A stretch of DNA of 64,000 nucleotides, from contig NZ_JAMZDZ010000001.1 of NCBI RefSeq assembly GCF_024172085.1, positions 372,001 to 436,000 on the forward strand. The letters run 5' to 3'. The position numbers and the translations under genes are program-made. The notes beneath the pieces were generated by a model, which searched no databases, was not told where the DNA came from, and saw only the letters and a list, made by a program, of their open reading frames with translations. Source of the stretch: Hamadaea flava. Its GTDB lineage: Bacteria; Actinomycetota; Actinomycetes; Mycobacteriales; Micromonosporaceae. This document shows positions 35,449-43,076 of this stretch, in pieces (the stretch's first letter is position 1; every line of letters starts with the position of its first letter).

Positions 35449-36069
35449 GCCGCGCGGGCGGAACTGGATGCTGATCCGCGGTCCGGCCGGCTTGGCCGTC
35501 TTCAGGATCGCGTGCTCCCAGGTTCGCTGGCAGCTGCCGCCCATCACGATCAGATCGCCGTGCCCCTGCTCGAAGCGCTGGACGTCGCCGCCGCCGGTCG
35601 GGCGCAAGGCGAGCGCCCGGGGATCGCCGACCGACACGATCGCGACCATCGTGTCGTGGGTCGCCCCGCGTCCGATGCGGTCGCCGTGCCAGGCCACGCT
35701 GTCCTGGCCGTCCCGGTAGTAGCAGAGCCCGGCCGTGCGGAACGGTTCGCCCAGTTCTTCGGCGTAGTACGCGTTCAGCGCCGTCTTCACGGTGTCCAGC
35801 GACGGATCGGGCAGTTCCTCGTCCTCGTCGTAGAAGCAGAGCAGGCGGGGAACGTCGACGACGCGCTCGTACATCTGGCGGCGTTCGGCCTTCCACGGCA
35901 CCTGGTCGCGCAGGCGTAGGAACAGCTCGTCCGCACCGGTCAGCCAGCCCGGCCGCAGGTCGATCCAGGCGCCCCGGCTCAGCTCGACGCGCTGCACCGT
36001 CCCGGCCAGCGGGCCGGGCGTGATCTCGTCGCCGAGATCGAACAGCGAGCCCTGAAACGCACCGGTCAT
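35440..36069 (-). CDS. alkB: AlkB-like 2-oxoglutarate/Fe(II) dioxygenase
   Basis: 209 residues, AlkB length. The jelly roll carries WHGDRIG (His-x-Asp iron ligands), WEHAIL (second His) and RISIQFRPR (Arg pair for 2-oxoglutarate), plus the nucleotide-recognition lid region PRLLCFYDEDEELP and YYRDGQDSVAWH. It repairs 1-methyladenine and 3-methylcytosine by oxidative demethylation. The ATG at 36069 has TATGCT 6 bases upstream, with a weak GCGAGG also present. No SOS or Ada box was seen near it. The preceding LysR gene is in the same orientation. Confidence 0.9.
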   Translation of the reverse strand: MTGAFQGSLFDLGDEITPGPLAGTVQRVELSRGAWIDLRPGWLTGADELFLRLRDQVPWKAERRQMYERVVDVPRLLCFYDEDEELPDPSLDTVKTALNAYYAEELGEPFRTAGLCYYRDGQDSVAWHGDRIGRGATHDTMVAIVSVGDPRALALRPTGGGDVQRFEQGHGDLIVMGGSCQRTWEHAILKTAKPAGPRISIQFRPRGVR

Positions 36070-36134
36070 CCTCGCAGCATACGCCGCCGTTCGCACAGGT
36101 GTACCAGCACCGTCGGCGAACCGGGCGGGGAGGA

Positions 36135-37085
36135 TCACACTTCTCGGCCGTGCCGGGCCAACCAGCGCAGGTACTCGGGCCGACGCGCCGCATAAGCCCG
36201 GTACGCCTCCCGCGCCAACTGCACGAGGTCGTCGAACCGCTCGGCCAGCGGCCCGTCCCGGCGGCAGATCACCAGGTGACGTAGCGTGATCGGGCTCCCG
36301 GCCAACGGGCGTACGACGACGCCGTCGCCAGCTGGGAAGACCGCCTGACACGGGCTGACCGCCCGGCGGGTCGCCACCATCTCCCGGATCGGCACCGCGT
36401 CGGAGATCGTGTAGAGCACCCGGGGCGTGAACCCGGCCTGTTCGCAGGCCAGATGCCAGCAGTCCGGCCAGCCCGCCCCGTCGACCGGCGTCATCGCCAT
36501 CGGCTCGGCGGCGAGGTCGGCCAGCTCCACCTCGTCGCGCTCGGCGTACGGGTGGCCTTCCCAGAGCGCCACGAACACCGGCTCCCGGACGATCACGTCC
36601 CAGAGCAGATTCGGCGGCGGGCGCAGCTCGAACCCCGGATAGTCCACTGTGGCTGCTGCATCGAGCCGGTCGGCCAGCAGCAGCTCCCACAGCAGCCGCG
36701 GGGAATACTCGGCGTGGAGGCGCACCTCGGCGGCGGGCAGCCGGGCGCCGAGCCGGTCCGCCAGCCCGACCGACACCGGTCCGGCGAGCCCACCGAGCCG
36801 GATCGGCTCCGACTCCCGCCGAGTCTGGTACGCCGCCCCACGCCGCAGGTCGTCCATCGCCATCAGCATCGACCTCGCCCGGACCAGCACGTATTGGCCG
36901 AGCGGCGTGGGCCGCGCGCCCTGGCGACCCCGGACGAAGACCTGCCCGCCGAGTTCGCGTTCCACCCGCTGGAGCAGCGCCGTCAACGCGGGCTGCGAAA
37001 CCCCCAGAGCAGCCGCGGCCTTCGTGATGCTGCCGGTGTCGGCGATCACGCAGACGGCGCGGAGATGGCGCAGCTCCAGTTCCAT
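36135..37085 (-). CDS. LysR-family transcriptional regulator
   Basis: 316 residues. The N-terminal winged helix MELELRHLRAVCVIADTGSI and AAAALGVSQPALTALLQRVERELG is classical; the rest is the periplasmic-binding-like effector domain. TAGCAT ends 7 bases before the ATG, a leaderless start. The 137-base gap to the divergent M64 peptidase gene holds an ATTGCCGCAAT palindrome and repeated GGCATTG words, likely binding sites. The regulated gene is unknown; the M64 gene is a candidate. Confidence 0.88.
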   Translation of the reverse strand: MELELRHLRAVCVIADTGSITKAAAALGVSQPALTALLQRVERELGGQVFVRGRQGARPTPLGQYVLVRARSMLMAMDDLRRGAAYQTRRESEPIRLGGLAGPVSVGLADRLGARLPAAEVRLHAEYSPRLLWELLLADRLDAAATVDYPGFELRPPPNLLWDVIVREPVFVALWEGHPYAERDEVELADLAAEPMAMTPVDGAGWPDCWHLACEQAGFTPRVLYTISDAVPIREMVATRRAVSPCQAVFPAGDGVVVRPLAGSPITLRHLVICRRDGPLAERFDDLVQLAREAYRAYAARRPEYLRWLARHGREV

Positions 37086-37110
37086 AACGCCGATGCTATG
37101 GCCACTCGCG

Positions 37111-37121
37111 ATTGCCGCAAT
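37111..37121. promoter_or_regulatory. Palindrome in the LysR/M64 intergenic region
   Basis: ATTGC-C-GCAAT, perfect arms, 26 bases upstream of the LysR start, with two GGCATTG words (read on the - strand) just beyond it. Fits the inverted, A/T-ended form of a LysR site. Confidence 0.45.
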
Positions 37122-37222
37122 GCCTCCATCAATGCCGATATTTGGATGACTCAGATTCGCCGCCGCTCCTCGGGTCGCACCCCCGTCCGAGGCGCGGCGC
37201 ACCCTCGCGAAGGAGGCATCCG

Positions 37223-38242
37223 TTGCGTCCATCCATCCGGCTGGCCGCCCTGGCGGCGCTCGTCGTGGCCGCCGCTTTCGCCGGGCCGGTCCCGGCGTCG
37301 GCCGCTCCCACCGGAACCCAGTGGCTGGAGGCGTTCGCCGAGGACGGCGGCATCACCCAGATCGCCGTCCCATCCGCGAAGTCCACCGCGAAGTCCACCG
37401 CGGAGACGGCCGCCAAGAGCACCGCGGCGGCGGTCACCGCGACCGTCACCCCGTTGCAGCAGACCGGCAGCACGGGCACCCGGTTCGACCTGGTCTTCGT
37501 CGGCGACGGCTACACCGCGTCCGAGATGGCCCTCTATCACCAGCACGTGGCGGAGAAGTGGGCGACCCTCACGACTCTGGCGCCCTACAGCACCTACAAG
37601 AACTACTTCAACGTCTGGATGGTCGACGTCGTCTCCGCACAGTCCGGTGTGGACAACGATCCGACCCAGGGCATCAGCAAGAACACCGCGCTGGGCATGT
37701 ACTTCTGGTGTTCCGGCACCGAACGCCTGCTGTGCCTCGACGAGTCCGCCGCCCGGTCGTACGCCGCCAACGCGCCGGCGGTCGACATGATCGTCGCCGT
37801 CGGCAACAGCACGAAGTACGGCGGCGCGGGTTACTCCACGGTGGCCACCGCGTCGGGCGGCAACGCCCAGTCCGGCCTCATCGTCCAGCACGAGCTGGGC
37901 CACTCGATCGGCGGCCTCGCCGACGAGTACGACACGCCCTACAACCGCTACTCCGGTGCCGAGCCCACCGAGCCCAACGTCACCAAGTACACCGCGGCTC
38001 AGCTCGCCTCCGGCAACCGCAAGTGGTACGCGCTGCTGGGCCAGGCCACCCCGGACGGCGGCGTGATCGGCGCCTACGAAGGCGCCCGCTACTACAAGTA
38101 CGGGCTCTACCGGCCGTCGCAGAACTCCGTCATGCGTTCGCTCGGCCAGCAGTTCAACACGATCGGGCTGAACGTGATGACGCAGAAGCTCCTCGCCAAG
38201 ATCCAGCTGACGACCGTGACCGGCATCGTCCCGGCCGACTGA
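37223..38242 (+). CDS. Secreted M64-family (IgA-peptidase-like) metallopeptidase
   Basis: 339 residues from a TTG with AAGGAGG 6 bases upstream, which decides the start. Signal peptide about 1-25, then a Lys/Ser/Thr/Ala low-complexity stretch (about 47-70). The peptidase core has FDLVFVGDGYTASEM, VDMIVAVGNSTKYGG and the zinc motif HELGHSIGGLADEYD (HExxHxxGxxxD). These secreted zinc peptidases degrade extracellular protein. Followed by a strong terminator at 38292. Divergent from the LysR gene. Confidence 0.9.
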   Translation: MRPSIRLAALAALVVAAAFAGPVPASAAPTGTQWLEAFAEDGGITQIAVPSAKSTAKSTAETAAKSTAAAVTATVTPLQQTGSTGTRFDLVFVGDGYTASEMALYHQHVAEKWATLTTLAPYSTYKNYFNVWMVDVVSAQSGVDNDPTQGISKNTALGMYFWCSGTERLLCLDESAARSYAANAPAVDMIVAVGNSTKYGGAGYSTVATASGGNAQSGLIVQHELGHSIGGLADEYDTPYNRYSGAEPTEPNVTKYTAAQLASGNRKWYALLGQATPDGGVIGAYEGARYYKYGLYRPSQNSVMRSLGQQFNTIGLNVMTQKLLAKIQLTTVTGIVPAD

Positions 38243-38291
38243 CCCGACACGACCGACCCGTACGGCTGACCCGCAGTGTTCGGCCCGGAAA

Positions 38292-38325
38292 ACGCCGGAG
38301 CGACAAGATCGTGTCGCTCCGGCGT
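38292..38325 (+). terminator. Hairpin terminator after M64 gene
   Basis: Perfect 14-bp stem (ACGCCGGAGCGACA / TGTCGCTCCGGCGT) with a 6-base AGATCG loop, starting 49 bases after the stop codon. Confidence 0.75.
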
Positions 38326-38355
38326 CATGTGGTTACTTATGGTTATTGTGCGGTG

Positions 38356-38916
38356 ATGACCGGTTCCGCCCTTCTCCGGCCGCTTCTGTTCGTCGCCGTC
38401 GTCCTGATGGGCGTCCTGCTGCATCCCGCCGGGGCACACGCCGACGACCGAGCGAAGCTGACCGACGCCGAAGCCCGAGCCCGTTTGAAGGCCGCCGGAA
38501 TCACCTGGTGGTCCAGCAGCGACTGCACCAATCGGCTGCGCGCCGACTGCACCTCGTTCGACCAGATCCGGCGTACGACGATCGCGGGGGTGGTGACCCT
38601 CCGCAAGTCGAGCACGTGCCCGATCATGGTGACCGGTGGGACCGAAACGGGCCACGGCGCCGGCACCTACACGCACTGGAACGGCTGGAAGGTCGACATC
38701 GCGCTCAACGACTGCGTCAACAAGTATGTGCGCAGCTGGTTCCACGACGTCGGCACGATCAGCGGCTGGGGTCATCAGTACCGGGCGCCCTCCGGCAACC
38801 TCTACACCAACGAGGGCAACCACTGGGACATCCTGTACTACACGTGCGGCGGCTGCGATCCCGAACCCGTCCCGCCCAGACCTGCCGTCGCACCGGACCG
38901 GTCGGCGGCGGGCTGA
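38356..38916 (+). CDS. Small secreted M15-like (DD-peptidase fold) protein
   Basis: 186 residues. Signal peptide about 1-29 (LLFVAVVLMGVLLHPAGAHA). Mature domain has TCPIMVTGGTETGHGAGTY, then THWNGWKVDIAL, which fits the H-x6-D zinc ligand pair of peptidase M15, and HWDILYY near the end as the likely third ligand. Six Cys suggest disulfides. A peptidoglycan- or peptide-cleaving role is suggested; the catalytic Glu is uncertain. TATTGT ends 6 bases before the ATG. Confidence 0.6.
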   Translation: MTGSALLRPLLFVAVVLMGVLLHPAGAHADDRAKLTDAEARARLKAAGITWWSSSDCTNRLRADCTSFDQIRRTTIAGVVTLRKSSTCPIMVTGGTETGHGAGTYTHWNGWKVDIALNDCVNKYVRSWFHDVGTISGWGHQYRAPSGNLYTNEGNHWDILYYTCGGCDPEPVPPRPAVAPDRSAAG

Positions 38917-38932
38917 GCGAGCCGAGTCCGCG

Positions 38933-39646
38933 TCAGTGGATGGTCGGGCGGGCCAGCGCGATCTGGTAGTTGTAGCGGTCGCCGCGATAGGTCGACACCG
39001 CTCGTTCCACCGGCCGGTCGCGCTGGTCGAACGCGGTCCGCTCGACGAGCAGCGCCGGGCTGAACGCCGGCACCGCCAGCAGTTCGGCGGTGGCCTGGTC
39101 GAGGACGGTCGCGCGAATGGTCTGCTCCGCCCGCACCAAGGTGATCCGGTAGCGCTCCCGGAGCACTTCGTAGAGCGAGCCGCCGAGCGGTTCGTCGAGC
39201 AGTCCCGGCACGACCGATCCCGTCAGGTAGGTGTGCTCCAGGCACATCGGCTCCCCGTCGGCGGTGCGTACGCGCTCGATGTGCACCACCGACGCGGACG
39301 GCGACAGGCCCAGGGCGAAACCGATGTCGGCACCGGCCGGCACGTCCTCGGCGATCCGGAGCCGTGAGCCGGGCAGGAGTCCTCGGCTGCGCATGTCGTC
39401 GCTGAACGATGTGAGCTCGATGCTCTTGGTGATCGCGGGCGGGGCGACGAAGGTGCCCGCGCCCTGCACCCGGTAGACCCGCCGCTCCCGTTCCAGTCGC
39501 TCCAGCGCCTGCCGGACCGTCATGCGGCTGACCGCGAACTCCTCGGCGAGGTCGCGCTCGGTGGGCAGCCGGTCGTGCGGGCCAAGCTCATGGTCGATCA
39601 GCCGGCCGAGGTGGTTCTGCAGCAGCTCTCGCTTCGTCCGCGCCAT
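38933..39646 (-). CDS. GntR/HutC-family regulator, DasR-like
   Basis: 237 residues from the ATG at 39646 (GGGGAG 6 bases upstream). N-terminal wHTH: LPTERDLAEEFAVSRMTVRQALERL; C-terminal UTRA domain with EPMCLEHTYLTG, VERAVSTYRGDRYNYQ. This is the arrangement of DasR/NagR-type regulators, which bind amino-sugar phosphates. Three dre-like sites lie upstream (39689-39717 and 39781-39796), and the -10 TATCAT (39723-39728) places one at the transcription start, so autoregulation is likely. Confidence 0.87.
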   Translation of the reverse strand: MARTKRELLQNHLGRLIDHELGPHDRLPTERDLAEEFAVSRMTVRQALERLERERRVYRVQGAGTFVAPPAITKSIELTSFSDDMRSRGLLPGSRLRIAEDVPAGADIGFALGLSPSASVVHIERVRTADGEPMCLEHTYLTGSVVPGLLDEPLGGSLYEVLRERYRITLVRAEQTIRATVLDQATAELLAVPAFSPALLVERTAFDQRDRPVERAVSTYRGDRYNYQIALARPTIH

Positions 39647-39688
39647 GCCACTCCCCGTGCCCGTGTCCCACCCCACGCCGAGGCAGCC

Positions 39689-39717
39689 GATTGGTCTGAA
39701 TCGATTGGTCTGAACCA
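39689..39717. promoter_or_regulatory. Two direct dre-like sites upstream of GntR gene
   Basis: GATTGGTCTGAA-T/C-C occurs twice in tandem (39689-39702 and 39703-39716). The second extends to the palindrome TGGT-CTGA-ACCA (39706-39717). Both resemble the DasR site ACTGGTCTAGACCACT (about 11 of 16). The GntR -10 lies immediately upstream. Confidence 0.65.
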
Positions 39718-39780
39718 GCACGATGATACGACGCCGCCTGCGGAAAGACGATGCCTGGAGCAGACTCTCGATACGGCACA

Positions 39781-39796
39781 ATTGGACTAGACCAAA
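39781..39796. promoter_or_regulatory. dre-like site upstream of the nhaA leader
   Basis: ATTGGACTAGACCAAA matches the DasR consensus at 12 of 16 positions, including the central CTAGACCA. It ends 4 bases before the structured nhaA leader, so it may act on nhaA as well as on the GntR gene. Confidence 0.6.
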
Positions 39797-39799
39797 GCG

Positions 39800-39950
39800 C
39801 CCGACCGTGAGCTGTCTGGGCCCGGCAGTGGTCGTAGCGGGCGCGGCCCGCGCAGCCCGTGCGGCACGGACCTGACGGTCGGGTTATTCCTCACCGTGGG
39901 ATCGGTCTCCATCCCGCATCCCACGCTGATCTTTGTGCCTACGATCAGCG
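39800..39950 (+). ncRNA. Structured 5' leader of nhaA, candidate riboswitch
   Basis: A 9-bp closing stem (CCCGACCGT 39800-39808 with ACGGTCGGG 39875-39883) encloses three hairpins: 39812-39828 (5 bp), 39837-39851 (6 bp, GCGGGC/GCCCGC) and 39857-39869 (5 bp, CCGTG/CACGG), forming a four-way junction. Downstream are two hairpins that share bases at 39924-39925 and cannot both form: CGTGGGAT/ATCCCACG (39895-39902, 39918-39925) and CGCTGATC/GATCAGCG (39924-39931, 39943-39950). This is the layout of an aptamer plus expression platform. nhaA-I and nhaA-II RNAs are known to lie upstream of nhaA and sense lithium; whether this is one of them needs a covariance search. Confidence 0.6.
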
Positions 39951-39974
39951 CGGGAGGCTCGCGAAGGAGAACCG

Positions 39975-41849
39975 ATGGTCAACGGAACGGCGCTGCGGAC
40001 GGCGTGGACGCGGAACATGGACACGCCGCTACGACGGTTCCTGCGTACGGCGACCGGCGGGGCGGCCATCCTCCTCGGCGCGACCGTGGTGGCCCTCCTC
40101 TGGGCGAACATCAGCCTGTCCTCGTACGAACAGGTGTGGGAGACCGAGTTCTCGCTCCACCTGGGACGGTGGGGCATCGAGCTGACCCTGCGCGAGTGGA
40201 TCAACTCCGGCCTGATGACCTTCTTCTTCTTCGTCGTGGGCCTGGAGGCACGGCGCGAGTTCGACCTCGGCGAGCTGCGCGAAAGACGCCGGTTCGCGCT
40301 CCCCTTGGCGGCCGGCACGGCCGGCATCCTCGTGCCGATCGGGATCTACCTGCTGATCAACGCGGGCTCGGCCTCCGCGCACGGCTGGGGCGCGGCGATG
40401 TCGACCGACACCGCGCTGGCCCTCGGGATGCTGGCGCTGGTCGGCCCCCGGTTCCCGGACCGGCTGCGCGCCTTCCTGCTCACCGTGACCGTCGTCGACG
40501 ACCTGCTCGCCCTGGTGGTCATCGCGCTGTTCTACACCGGCGGCGTCTCGCTGGGGCCGCTGCTGCTCGGCGTACTGTTCCTGCTGCTCGTCCTGGCCGC
40601 CCGGATCGCCCGCATCCGGATCGGCGCCGTGTACGTCGTGCTCAGCGTGGCCGCCTGGCTGGCCGTGTTCGGCTCCGGCGTCGACCCGATCGTGGTCGGT
40701 CTCGTCGCCGGTCTGGTCACGTACGCGTACCCGGCGCCGCGCAGCGAGCTGGAGAAGGCCACCGACCTGTTCCGCACCTTCCGCGAAGAGCCGACCGCCG
40801 AACTGGAACGGGAGGCCCGCGCGGGCCTGCGGCTGGCGGTCTCCCCCAACGAACGTCTCCAGGCGCTCTACCTGCCCTGGACGAGCTACCTGATCGTGCC
40901 GTTGTTCGCGTTGGCCAACGCCGGGATCAAGATCGACGGAGAGTTCCTCGGCCGGGCCGTCACCTCGCCGATCACGCTGGGCATCGCGGCCGGATTCGTG
41001 ATCGGCAAGCCGATCGGCATCATCGGCGGCTCCTGGCTGGTGACCCGGCTATCCAAGGGACGGCTGCGGCCGCCGGTCGGCTGGGCCGCCGTCGGCGGAG
41101 CCGGGACGATCGCCGGCATCGGCTTCACCGTCTCTCTGCTGGTCGCCACCCTGGCGTTCACGGGCGACCAGCTGGAGGAGGCGAAGCTCGGCGTACTGGT
41201 CGCGGGGTTGCTGGCCTCGGCGGTCACCTGGATCGTCTTCCGCGTCGTGACGATGCTGTCTCCCCTGCGCCGGGCACGGGCGCTGGCCGACGGCGCGGAG
41301 TCCATCGTGGACCTCGCGGTCGAGGTGGACCACGAACGAGACCACATCCGCGGCCCGGCCGACGCGCGGATCACCATCGTGGAGTACGGCGACTTCGAGT
41401 GCCCCCACTGCGGGCGGGCCGAACAGATCATGCGCGAACTGTTGTCCGGCCGGACCGAGATCGCGTACGTGTGGCGGCACCTGCCGCTGACCGACGTGCA
41501 CCCGCACGCGCAGCTCGCCGCGGAGGCCGCCGAGGCCGCCGCCGAGCAGGGCGCGTTCTGGGAGATGCACGACGTGCTGCTCGATCACCAGGGCGATCTC
41601 GACCTGACCGACCTCGTCCGCTACGCCGACCAGCTGAGCCTGGACACGGATCGGTTCGAGGAGGATCTGCGTACGCGGGAGGGAGCCGCCCGGATCGCCG
41701 AGGACGTCGACTCGGCCGACCTCAGCGGGGTCGCCGGGACGCCGACGTTCTTCGTGAACGGGCGCCGGCACCACGGCGCGTACGACATCGACTCGTTGAA
41801 GGCGGCCGTGCACGCAGCGAAGACTCGGGCCGTCATTCTCAACGTTTAG
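39975..41849 (+). CDS. nhaA: NhaA-type Na+/H+ antiporter fused to a DsbA-like thioredoxin domain
   Basis: 624 residues; ATG with AAGGAGA 4 bases upstream. Residues about 20-400 are an NhaA antiporter with roughly eleven segments and the ion-site stretch TVVDDLLALVVIALF (the paired Asp). Residues about 440-624 are a DsbA/thioredoxin fold with ITIVEYGDFECPHCGRAEQIM (active-site CPHC) and GVAGTPTFFVNGR (cis-Pro loop). The membrane antiporter exports Na+ or Li+ in exchange for protons; the fused domain would face whichever side its tail lies on. A structured leader precedes the gene. Confidence 0.92.
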   Translation: MVNGTALRTAWTRNMDTPLRRFLRTATGGAAILLGATVVALLWANISLSSYEQVWETEFSLHLGRWGIELTLREWINSGLMTFFFFVVGLEARREFDLGELRERRRFALPLAAGTAGILVPIGIYLLINAGSASAHGWGAAMSTDTALALGMLALVGPRFPDRLRAFLLTVTVVDDLLALVVIALFYTGGVSLGPLLLGVLFLLLVLAARIARIRIGAVYVVLSVAAWLAVFGSGVDPIVVGLVAGLVTYAYPAPRSELEKATDLFRTFREEPTAELEREARAGLRLAVSPNERLQALYLPWTSYLIVPLFALANAGIKIDGEFLGRAVTSPITLGIAAGFVIGKPIGIIGGSWLVTRLSKGRLRPPVGWAAVGGAGTIAGIGFTVSLLVATLAFTGDQLEEAKLGVLVAGLLASAVTWIVFRVVTMLSPLRRARALADGAESIVDLAVEVDHERDHIRGPADARITIVEYGDFECPHCGRAEQIMRELLSGRTEIAYVWRHLPLTDVHPHAQLAAEAAEAAAEQGAFWEMHDVLLDHQGDLDLTDLVRYADQLSLDTDRFEEDLRTREGAARIAEDVDSADLSGVAGTPTFFVNGRRHHGAYDIDSLKAAVHAAKTRAVILNV

Positions 41850-41935
41850 GGGATGTGCTCGCGGGGGTAGTTCCCGCGCCGTGCCTAACGCCGCTGTCCA
41901 GATGATGGTTGTTACGACCCGCTATACCCGTTATC

Positions 41936-42637
41936 TCATTTCCGGTTCGGTTCGGCCGGTATCCTCCAGCGCCAGTTCGCCTCGACGGCCGTCGGGGGCG
42001 GGCCGGGCAGCTCGGGAATCGCCTCCTTCGACGCGTCCGACCCCTCCGCACGCCGGAGACCGGCGAGAATGACGGCGAGATACCGCCGGCGCAGTTCCTT
42101 GGTGCGCACCGCGTCCGGTACGCGGATCGCCGCGCACGCCTCCAGCACGAAACCCAGGTCGGTGACGCCGACGCCCGGCCGCAACGCCGGCTGGGCGTCG
42201 GTCACCAAGCGGGCCGCCAGTTCACCCGACCGGCGGGCTGCCTGCGCCATCTCCTCCGTGGGCGTGAACGTGCCCGCGAGATGCACGGTGAGCGAGTGGA
42301 CGTCCGCGTCGACCACGTTTCCCAGGAACGCTTCCAGCGCTTGCCAACCCGCGTCCGGTTGCGATGCCGATGGCGCTTGCGACTGTGCTTTCGACTGCGC
42401 GAGCGCGTGCTCGGCTTCGGCGTTGTAACGCAGCAATCCGTCGTGGCACAACCGGCGCAGCATGTCCTCTTTGCCGGGGAATCGGCGGTACAGCGCGCTC
42501 ATGCCGACGCCGGCACGATCCGCGACCGCCGCCACCGGCGCCTTCGGGTCGGCCAGGAACACCTCGCGCGCGGCTTCCAGGATGGCCTCGTCGTTGCGGG
42601 CGGCTTGGGCTCGGCGGCCGGAGAGTCCTTGTGTCAC
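41936..42637 (-). CDS. TetR-family transcriptional regulator
   Basis: 233 residues from the GTG at 42637; TAAGCT ends 7 bases upstream. The DNA-binding domain is AILEAAREVFLADPKAPVAAVADRAGVGMSALYRRFPGKEDMLRR, seen here as ILEAAREVF and AGVGMSALYRRFPGKED; the C-terminal part is a variable ligand domain. A palindrome CCGGAA-N7-TTCCGG fills the promoter spacer, so it is probably autorepressed. The regulated target may be its own operon; downstream of it (to the left) lies the converging nhaA gene. Confidence 0.87.
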   Translation of the reverse strand: MTQGLSGRRAQAARNDEAILEAAREVFLADPKAPVAAVADRAGVGMSALYRRFPGKEDMLRRLCHDGLLRYNAEAEHALAQSKAQSQAPSASQPDAGWQALEAFLGNVVDADVHSLTVHLAGTFTPTEEMAQAARRSGELAARLVTDAQPALRPGVGVTDLGFVLEACAAIRVPDAVRTKELRRRYLAVILAGLRRAEGSDASKEAIPELPGPPPTAVEANWRWRIPAEPNRK

Positions 42638-42644
42638 ACCGGAC

Positions 42645-42673
42645 AGCTTACCGGAACGGACCATTCCGGTCTA
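42645..42673 (-). promoter_or_regulatory. TetR promoter with operator in the spacer
   Basis: On the - strand TAGACC (42668-42673), a 17-base spacer and TAAGCT (42645-42650). CCGGAA (42651-42656) and TTCCGG (42664-42669) around 7 bases occupy the spacer. Confidence 0.6.
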
Positions 42674-43076
42674 CTGTGGCCCGTCCGATCTTCAGCACCT
42701 CGCGGGGAACGTCGGAGCGCCGCGAGCGTACGGGGAACCGCGTGAGATTCACCTCACAAGGCGTCATTCAACCGTTCGGCGGAGCGCGTCTGGGTTGCGA
42801 AGACCCACAACGGATGGGCAGACTGTCTGCCTGCCCGGCGTACGACTCAGGCGGTTTCGATTGGCGGATTGGACCCGTAACCTCAGTCGGCCCACAGTCG
42901 GTTAAGTCGTGGCAGGCCGGGAGACCGGCACGGCGCGCGGGATGCGGGCGGGAGACCAGCCGCCGCGGCCAGGGGCACCGTCCGCACCCCCGCGTCGTGC
43001 ACAGACGGGACGCGCAGACGGACTGCCCGGGACCGGACAGCCCGCCGACACGGGTCAAGCAGCCGGCCGTAACGGG
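42674..43076. other. 403-base gap, no clear gene
   Basis: No convincing ORF on either strand. It contains hairpin-forming words: GTGAG/CTCAC (42742-42757), TGGGT/ACCCA (42791-42807) and GGCAGAC-T-GTCTGCC (42817-42831), the last a perfect 7-bp palindrome. These may be regulator sites for the TetR-divergent side or part of an unknown RNA; no further support. Confidence 0.4.

Noticed and set aside
39800-39883. tRNA-like cloverleaf
   Set aside because: A four-way junction is present but there is no T-loop GTTCRA, no plausible anticodon stem-loop and no CCA-side discriminator; better read as a mRNA leader.
42768-43058. 96-codon - strand ORF in the TetR-USP gap
   Set aside because: Cys/Pro/Arg-rich translation, no start context and no family; judged non-coding.
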